From Piscinibacter gummiphilus (lineage in GTDB: Bacteria; Pseudomonadota; Gammaproteobacteria; Burkholderiales; Burkholderiaceae_C), in NCBI RefSeq assembly GCF_002116905.1, contig NZ_CP015118.1, positions 1,488,001 to 1,552,000 on the forward strand: 64,000 bases of DNA, read 5' to 3'. The notes beneath the pieces were generated by a model. The model was given only the letters and a program-made list of their open reading frames with translations, was not told the DNA's origin and did no database searches. The position numbers were made by a program, and so were the translations under genes. Below, one piece after another: positions 58,558-64,000 of this stretch. Position 1 is the stretch's first letter; each line of letters opens with the position of its first letter.

Positions 58558-59127
58558 TTAGATGACGGCCTTCAGGCAGAAGACGGTGGTGTCGTCCCGG
58601 CCGTCGACGCGCTGGAAGTCGAAGACCAGCGGGCCGCGTGCGTCGCGCGCCATGGTCAGCAGGCCCATGCCGGCGCCCTTGCTGCCTTCGGGGGCCTCGC
58701 CGCGCAGGGTGTCCTTGTAGGCCTGCTTGATCTCGGCCAGGGTCATCTGGCGGAGGGTGTCGAGCTTGTGGCGCAGCTCCTCGGCCACGCCGGACTCGAC
58801 CGGGTTGGCGCACAGCAGCAGGTGGCCGTCGTCGTGGTCGAGGATGCAGACCGAGCCGTGGCGCAGCTCGCGCTGGGTCTCGCTCGGCGGGGTCAGGGCG
58901 TCGGAGGAGTAGTGCACGATGTTCTGCGCCATCTCGATGAAGGACGAGAACAGCTTGCGCCGCGTGGGGCCGTCCACGCCGCTGACCTCCAGCTGCAGCT
59001 TCACCGCCTCGGCCATGGCCGCGATGATGTTCTGCGAGAAGTAGCCGACGTAGTAGAAGATGACCCGGTGCTGCCGGGCCTGGTCGAAGAAGGGGCCGTA
59101 TTCGTGGATCAAGGGTGCGGTTGCCAT
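58558..59127 (-). CDS. siaB: SiaB-family protein kinase
   Basis: A 189-residue protein of the SiaB (DUF6272) family with a histidine-kinase-like ATPase fold (FIEMAQNIVHYS as N-box; GSKGAGMGLLTMARDA as G-box). The start at 59127 was chosen after the phosphatase stop; an in-frame start at 59172 overlaps siaA. It phosphorylates SiaC and switches off the cyclase. Confidence 0.85.
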   Translation of the reverse strand: MATAPLIHEYGPFFDQARQHRVIFYYVGYFSQNIIAAMAEAVKLQLEVSGVDGPTRRKLFSSFIEMAQNIVHYSSDALTPPSETQRELRHGSVCILDHDDGHLLLCANPVESGVAEELRHKLDTLRQMTLAEIKQAYKDTLRGEAPEGSKGAGMGLLTMARDARGPLVFDFQRVDGRDDTTVFCLKAVI

Positions 59128-59137
59128 GCCGTGGGTC

Positions 59138-60382
59138 CTAGGCGCGGAAGCAGAAGAAGGTGACGTCGTCACGCCGCAGGTGCTCCCCCTGCCACGCCTG
59201 CAGTTCGCGCTGCACCGTGGCGTTGATGTCGGCGGCCTTCGCGTCGCGCTGCGCGAGCAGCACGTCGCGGATGCGGCGCTTGCCGAACGCGATGGCCTTC
59301 GGGCCGCCGATCTGGTCGATCAGCCCGTCGGTGGTGACGAAGACCAGGCTGCCGGGCTGCAGCGGCACGGTCTGGTTCTGCCACGTGAAGTCGGAGTCGC
59401 TGTCGACGTAGCCCACGCCCTTGCGGTCGCCGTCGATCATCTCGACGCCGGCCTGGCCCGGGTGCAGCACGAACAGCGAGGACTTGGCGCCGGAGAAGTG
59501 GAGCTCGCGCCGCGCGGTGTCGAACCAGAAGCACGCGGCGTCCATGCCGTCGTTGGAGCCCGGGGTCTCGTCGGTGCCGTCCACCTGGCCGAGCATCTGC
59601 TTGATGCTGCGGTTCACGGTGGACAGCAGCTGCGCGGGGTCACGCGGGCCGAACTGCTCGATCGCCTTGCTGAGCGTGATCGACGCGATCAGGGTCATGA
59701 AGGCGCCCGGCACGCCGTGCCCGGTGCAGTCGGCCACGGTGGCGAACCAGCCTTCGGGCGTCGCGGTGAACTGGTAGAAGTCGCCGCCGACCACGTCGCG
59801 CGGTTCCCACACGAGGTCGGCCTCGGTGCCGGACAGGGCGAGCGCCTCGCGCGACGTGCGCAGCATCGAGCGCTGGATCACGCTCGCGTACTCGATGCTG
59901 TGCATCACCTGCCGGTTGCGCGTGGCCTGCACCTCGGCCACGACCCGCATCAGCTGCAGGCCCTGGCCCACGCCCGAGAAGGCGCCGTCGCGGGTCACGA
60001 TGAAGCCGTCGGACAGGGCCTTCTCGCCGTGCTCGACGGTCTTGAAGGTCAGCTCCTCGATGCCCATCGCGGCGTCGACGACGAGCGGGTCCTTGTCCAT
60101 GAACGCGATGCAGCTCTTGCGGTTGTAGAGCTCCCGGTGGAACGGTTTGCTCATCTGCGAGAGGAAGATGTTGCGGTTGATCAGCCCGATGGGCTGGAGG
60201 CCCTCGACCACGGGCAGGCTGTTCAAGTCGCGGTGCCGCGTGAACACGTCCATGACCTGTTCGTTGGTCTGGTCGGTGGTCATCGCCGGCACCGGCACGG
60301 ACAGGTCGGCGGCGCTGGGCTGGCGAAAGCGCGGGCGGACGTCCTGGAGGTATTCGGGAAGGGTGGAGAGGGGTGCGTGCAT
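59138..60382 (-). CDS. siaA: SiaA-like PP2C/SpoIIE phosphatase with N-terminal CBS region
   Basis: A 414-residue protein. Residues about 30-140 (TNEQVMDVFTRHRDLNSLPVVEG, GLINRNIFL) look like a CBS pair, while residues about 195-414 are a SpoIIE-type phosphatase with DVVGGDFYQ, ADCTGHGVPGAFMT and TDGLIDQIGG, whose Asp residues bind metal. Pseudomonas SiaA has a membrane HAMP sensor; here none is visible, so the input is probably cytosolic. It dephosphorylates SiaC. Confidence 0.85.
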   Translation of the reverse strand: MHAPLSTLPEYLQDVRPRFRQPSAADLSVPVPAMTTDQTNEQVMDVFTRHRDLNSLPVVEGLQPIGLINRNIFLSQMSKPFHRELYNRKSCIAFMDKDPLVVDAAMGIEELTFKTVEHGEKALSDGFIVTRDGAFSGVGQGLQLMRVVAEVQATRNRQVMHSIEYASVIQRSMLRTSREALALSGTEADLVWEPRDVVGGDFYQFTATPEGWFATVADCTGHGVPGAFMTLIASITLSKAIEQFGPRDPAQLLSTVNRSIKQMLGQVDGTDETPGSNDGMDAACFWFDTARRELHFSGAKSSLFVLHPGQAGVEMIDGDRKGVGYVDSDSDFTWQNQTVPLQPGSLVFVTTDGLIDQIGGPKAIAFGKRRIRDVLLAQRDAKAADINATVQRELQAWQGEHLRRDDVTFFCFRA

Positions 60383-60518
60383 GGGCGCGCGAAGCGGAAG
60401 TACTGCGTGAGCCCGGGAGGTTACAAATTGAAAACAACACGGATGTGACAGTCCGGAGACAGCGCGCTTGCGAGCCGCGAAATCGTCGCCCGGCGTGACC
60501 GAAGTCACGAGGTGCGGC

Positions 60519-60570
60519 CTTGATGCCGTCTTGATGCCCGCGGCCGGAATCTTTGCACGGCCTTGATGCC
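60519..60570 (+). promoter_or_regulatory. Candidate KdpE site: three CTTGATGCC direct repeats
   Basis: CTTGATGCC occurs at 60519, 60530 and 60562. The first two are 11 bp apart and the third 32 bp further, all on the same face of the helix. Such periodic direct repeats are typical of OmpR/PhoB-type response regulators. The site is 40 bp upstream of the kdp small gene, and TACGAT at 60579 may be the -10. Confidence 0.65.
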
Positions 60571-60610
60571 CTCGTTCCTACGATCCCTCCATCTCATTTG
60601 GAGGCGATCG

Positions 60611-60709
60611 ATGGACGACGCGATGTACCTGGCGCTCGCGGTGGCGGGCTGGTTCCTGGTGGTGGGTTTCGCCGCGGGTTGCGCCCGGCTGGAAGGGGGG
60701 CGCGCATGA
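60611..60709 (+). CDS. Small membrane peptide upstream of kdpF
   Basis: A 32-residue single-span peptide (YLALAVAGWFLVVGFAAGCARLEGG) starting at the ATG just after GGAGG. Its stop overlaps the kdpF start (ATGA). Its position suggests a further small accessory of the Kdp complex. Confidence 0.5.
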   Translation: MDDAMYLALAVAGWFLVVGFAAGCARLEGGRA

Positions 60710-60798
60710 ACGGCATGGTCATCCTGGGCGGGCTCGTGTCCGCCGGGCTGCTGGTGTACCTGGTGGCCGCCCTCCTGCAACCGGAGAACTTCTCGTGA
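60706..60798 (+). CDS. kdpF: K+-transporting ATPase small subunit KdpF
   Basis: A 30-residue single-span peptide (MVILGGLVSAGLLVYLVAAL, end QPENFS). The size, the YLVAALLxPE-type ending and position directly before kdpA identify it. KdpF stabilises the KdpFABC complex. Its stop overlaps the kdpA start by 4 nt. Confidence 0.88.
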   Translation: MNGMVILGGLVSAGLLVYLVAALLQPENFS

Positions 60799-62498
60799 GC
60801 GCCCATGCCTGGGCCTTGCTGGCCGTCTTCAGCCTCGTTCTCCTGGGGCTGGCGTACCCGCTCGCGCGGTACGTCACGCACGTGGTCGAGGGGCGCGCCC
60901 GCTGGGCCGAGCGCTTCGAACGCGTGATCTTCCGCCTGTGCGGCGTCAAGGCCGACGCCGAGATGGGCTGGCTGCAATACACCCTCGCGCTGCTGCTCTT
61001 CAACGGCCTCGGGCTGCTCGCCGTGTATGCGCTGCAACGTTTCCAGCTGTTCCTGCCGCTCAACCCGGAGGGCTTCGCGAACGTGTCGCCCGACTCGTCG
61101 TTCAACACGGCGGTCAGCTTCGTGTCGAACACGAACTGGCAGGGCTACGCCGGTGAAGCCACGATGAGCTACCTGACGCAGATGCTGGGCCTCACGGTGC
61201 AGAACTTCCTGTCCGCCGCCACCGGCATCGTGGTCGTCATCGCGCTGATCCGCGGCATCGCCCGGCACAGCGTGAAGACGATCGGCAACGCCTGGGTCGA
61301 CCTGACGCGCATCACGCTCTGGGTGCTGCTGCCGATCGCCCTCGTGCTGGCGATGGTGCAGGTGCAGCAGGGGGGCATCCAGAACTTCGACGGGCATGTG
61401 CAGGCGACGACGCTGCAAGGGGCGGCGCAGACGCTGCCGATGGGGCCGGCCTCGTCGCAGGTGGCCATCAAGATGCTCGGGACCAATGGCGGCGGCTTCT
61501 TCAACGCCAACGCCGCCCACCCCTTCGAGAACCCGACGCCGCTCTCGAACTTCGTGCAGATGCTCGCGATCTTCCTGATCCCGGCGGCGCTGTGTTTCGT
61601 GTTCGGCCGCATGGTGGGCGACGCGCGCCAGGGCTGGACCATCTTCGCGGCGATGGGCGTGATGTTCATCGCGGGCGTGGTGGCCACGACCACGTTCGAG
61701 GCGCAGGGCAACCCGCGGTTCGATGCGCTCGGGGTCGACCAGGCGGTGTCGGTGGCGCAGGCGGGCGGCAACATGGAAGGCAAGGAGACCCGTTTCGGCA
61801 TCGCCGAGTCGGCGTTGTTCGCCACCATCACCACGGCCGCGTCGTGCGGCGCGGTGAACGGCATGCACGACTCGTTCACGCCGCTCGGCGGGATGGTGCC
61901 GCTCGTCAACATGCAGCTGGGCGAAGTGATCTTCGGCGGCACCGGCACGGGGCTGTACGGCATGCTGGTGTTCGCCATCCTGGCGGTGTTCATCGCCGGG
62001 CTGATGATCGGCCGCACGCCCGAGTACCTCGGCAAGAAGATCGAGGCGCACGAGATGAAGATGGCCTCGATGGCGATTCTCGTCACGCCGCTGCTGGTGC
62101 TGGTGGGGACGGCCGTCGCCGTGATGGCCGACGCGGGCCGCGCGGGTGTGGCCAACCCCGGCACGCACGGTTTCACGGAGATCCTCTACGCCTTCACGTC
62201 CGCCGCGAACAACAACGGCAGTGCGTTCGCGGGCCTGTCGGCCAACACGCCGTTCTACAACGTGATGCTCGGTCTGGCGATGGGGTTCGGACGCTTCGGC
62301 GTGATCGTGCCGGTGCTCGCCATCGCCGGCTCGCTGGCCGCGAAGAAGCGCCTGGCCGTGACCGGCGGGACGATGCCCACGCACGGCGCGCTCTTCGTCA
62401 CGCTGCTGATCGGCACCGTGCTGCTGGTCGGCCTGTTGAACTACGTGCCGTCGCTGGCCCTCGGGCCCGTCGCCGAGCACCTGATGCCCTGGAAGTGA
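60795..62498 (+). CDS. kdpA: K+-transporting ATPase subunit KdpA
   Basis: A 567-residue channel-like subunit starting at GTG 60795, with ten membrane helices. It has the K+ selectivity-type loops FNTAVSFVSNTNWQGY, LGTNGGGFFNANAAHPFENP, TTAASCGAVNGMHDSF and TSAANNNGSAF, matching KdpA. It transports K+ under severe limitation, with KdpB as ATPase. The length is normal. Confidence 0.95.
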   Translation: MSAHAWALLAVFSLVLLGLAYPLARYVTHVVEGRARWAERFERVIFRLCGVKADAEMGWLQYTLALLLFNGLGLLAVYALQRFQLFLPLNPEGFANVSPDSSFNTAVSFVSNTNWQGYAGEATMSYLTQMLGLTVQNFLSAATGIVVVIALIRGIARHSVKTIGNAWVDLTRITLWVLLPIALVLAMVQVQQGGIQNFDGHVQATTLQGAAQTLPMGPASSQVAIKMLGTNGGGFFNANAAHPFENPTPLSNFVQMLAIFLIPAALCFVFGRMVGDARQGWTIFAAMGVMFIAGVVATTTFEAQGNPRFDALGVDQAVSVAQAGGNMEGKETRFGIAESALFATITTAASCGAVNGMHDSFTPLGGMVPLVNMQLGEVIFGGTGTGLYGMLVFAILAVFIAGLMIGRTPEYLGKKIEAHEMKMASMAILVTPLLVLVGTAVAVMADAGRAGVANPGTHGFTEILYAFTSAANNNGSAFAGLSANTPFYNVMLGLAMGFGRFGVIVPVLAIAGSLAAKKRLAVTGGTMPTHGALFVTLLIGTVLLVGLLNYVPSLALGPVAEHLMPWK

Positions 62499-62505
62499 AC
62501 GAACC

Positions 62506-64000
62506 ATGACGCGCAAGACCTTCACCCTGTTCGACCCGGCGCTCGTGAAGCCGGCCATCGCGGACGCGTTCCGCAAGCTCGACCCCCGCGTGCAGTGGCG
62601 CAACCCCGTGATGTTCGTCGTCTACGTGGGCAGCCTCGTCACCACGGCGCTGTGCGCCCAGGCCTTCTCCGGTGACGGCGAGGCGCCCGCGGGCTTCATC
62701 CTGGCGGTGGCGCTGTGGCTGTGGTTCACCGTGCTGTTCGCCAACTTCGCCGAGGCGCTGGCCGAGGGCCGCAGCAAGGCCCAGGCGGCCTCGCTGCGCA
62801 GTCTGAAGAAGCAGACCTGGGCCAAGCTGATGGAGGCGCCGAAGTTCGGTGCCAAGTGGCACCCCATCGAGTCGAGCCAGCTCAAGAGGGGCAACGTGGT
62901 CATCGTGATGGCCGGCGACGTGGTGCCCGCCGACGGCGAGGTGATCGCCGGCGTCGCGTCGGTGGACGAGAGCGCCATCACCGGCGAGTCGGCGCCGGTC
63001 ATCCGCGAATCGGGCGGCGACTTCTCGGCCGTGACCGGCGGCACGAAGGTGCTGTCCGACTGGGTCATCGTGCGCATCACCGCGAACCCGGGCGAGACCT
63101 TCGTCGACCGCATGATCGCGATGGTGGAGGGCGCCAAGCGCCAGAAGACCCCGAACGAGATCGCGCTGACGATCCTGCTCGTGGCACTCACCATCGTGTT
63201 CCTCGTGGTGACCGTGACGCTGCTGCCGTACTCGCTGTTCAGTGTCGACGCCACGCAGTCGGGCCGCCCGGTGAGTGTCACCGTGCTGATCGCGCTGCTC
63301 GTGTGCCTGATCCCCACCACCATCGCCGGCCTGCTCTCGGCCATCGGCGTGGCGGGCATGAGCCGCATGATGCAGGCCAACGTGATCGCGACCTCGGGCC
63401 GTGCCGTGGAGGCCGCGGGCGACGTGGACGTGCTGCTGCTCGACAAGACCGGCACCATCACGCTCGGCAACCGCCACGCCGCGGCCTTCCTGCCGGCGCC
63501 CGGGGTGGACGAGGCCGAACTCGCCGACGCGGCCCAGCTGGCCTCGCTGGCGGACGAGACGCCCGAGGGCCGCAGCATCGTGGTGCTCGCGAAGCAGAAG
63601 TTCAACCTGCGCGAGCGCGACGTCGGCGCCCTCGGCGCCCAGTTCGTTCACTTCTCGGCGCAGACGCGCATGAGCGGCGTCGACCTGCCGCTCGAGTCGC
63701 CCGCGCCGCGCGTGGTCGGCAGCGACGTGCTGCCGGTGGCCGTGCGAATGGTGCGCAAGGGCGCCGCGGCCGCCATCCGCAAGCACGTGGAGGGCCTCGG
63801 CGGCGCGTTCCCCGCGGCGCTGGACGCGGTGGTGGACGACGTCTCGCGCCGCGGCAGCACGCCGCTGGTGGTGTGCGACGGCGTCAAGGCGCTCGGCGTG
63901 ATCGAGCTGAAGGACATCGTCAAGGGTGGCATCAAGGAGCGTTTCGCCGAGCTGCGCCGCATGGGCATCCAGACCGTGATGGTGACCGGCGACAACCGCC
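62506..64000 (+). CDS. kdpB: K+-transporting ATPase subunit KdpB (3' truncated by window end)
   Basis: The frame is open from ATG 62506 to the end of the window (about 498 of the usual 680-700 residues). It is a P-type ATPase: TGES in the actuator (DESAITGESAPV), the phosphorylation motif DKTGTITLGN (about residue 313) and VKGGIKERFAELRRMGI with the start of MVTGDN near the end are all seen. It energises KdpA; kdpC and kdpDE would be expected beyond the window. Confidence 0.95.
   Translation, partial: MTRKTFTLFDPALVKPAIADAFRKLDPRVQWRNPVMFVVYVGSLVTTALCAQAFSGDGEAPAGFILAVALWLWFTVLFANFAEALAEGRSKAQAASLRSLKKQTWAKLMEAPKFGAKWHPIESSQLKRGNVVIVMAGDVVPADGEVIAGVASVDESAITGESAPVIRESGGDFSAVTGGTKVLSDWVIVRITANPGETFVDRMIAMVEGAKRQKTPNEIALTILLVALTIVFLVVTVTLLPYSLFSVDATQSGRPVSVTVLIALLVCLIPTTIAGLLSAIGVAGMSRMMQANVIATSGRAVEAAGDVDVLLLDKTGTITLGNRHAAAFLPAPGVDEAELADAAQLASLADETPEGRSIVVLAKQKFNLRERDVGALGAQFVHFSAQTRMSGVDLPLESPAPRVVGSDVLPVAVRMVRKGAAAAIRKHVEGLGGAFPAALDAVVDDVSRRGSTPLVVCDGVKALGVIELKDIVKGGIKERFAELRRMGIQTVMVTGDNR

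Overview
This window looks like chromosome from a high-GC betaproteobacterium of the order Burkholderiales (Rubrivivax/Rhizobacter/Roseateles-like). The reasons are the very GC-rich codon use, a Sia-type phosphatase/kinase switch, a kdp operon of Burkholderiales type and meta-cleavage aromatic catabolism with Liv-type aromatic uptake. Names are assigned from protein motifs read by eye; no database search was run.

Region 1 (1-15.6 kb, all + strand) is one compact aromatic-degradation cluster. It holds a class III ring-cleavage dioxygenase (cut by the window start), a three-component Rieske ring-hydroxylating dioxygenase with a distant reductase, a cis-diol dehydrogenase, the lower meta pathway (hydratase, aldolase, acetaldehyde dehydrogenase), a feruloyl-CoA-synthetase-like ligase, a hot-dog thioesterase and a complete Liv-type ABC importer in which LivM and LivG are fused. 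The substrate is probably an aromatic acid such as a phenylpropanoid.

Region 2 (15.6-28.3 kb) is accessory DNA with lower GC. It contains small orphan genes with palindromic operators, pieces of group II introns (including a textbook 34-nt domain V), an IS3-family element inserted in an intron remnant, two XRE-type regulatory modules and a three-gene operon that I read as an ABC-three-component (ABC-3C) conflict system. It ends at a 62-bp direct repeat of the 3' half of tRNA-Arg, the typical scar of a tRNA-integrating element. The intact tRNA-Arg follows 126 bp later.

Region 3 (28.5-64 kb) reads as core or stable chromosome. It has an Lnt-like N-acyltransferase paralogue and a GDSL esterase; a possible attenuated tRNA-Arg/tRNA-Glu/HNH-nuclease unit; an acyl-CoA dehydrogenase; a LacI-controlled sugar ABC operon with three matching operators; two paralogous secreted SUOX-fold-like proteins beside a ModE-like regulator; a complete alkyl-sulfate (SDS) degradation operon with its AraC regulator; a siaABCD-type operon extended by an EAL phosphodiesterase; and kdpFAB with a KdpE-like direct-repeat site (kdpB runs off the end).

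The two most unusual pieces are the ABC-3C operon beside the island end and the leader / terminator / tRNA-Arg / tRNA-Glu / hairpin / HNH nuclease arrangement at 33.1-34.2 kb. No CRISPR array, rRNA operon or phage structural module was seen.
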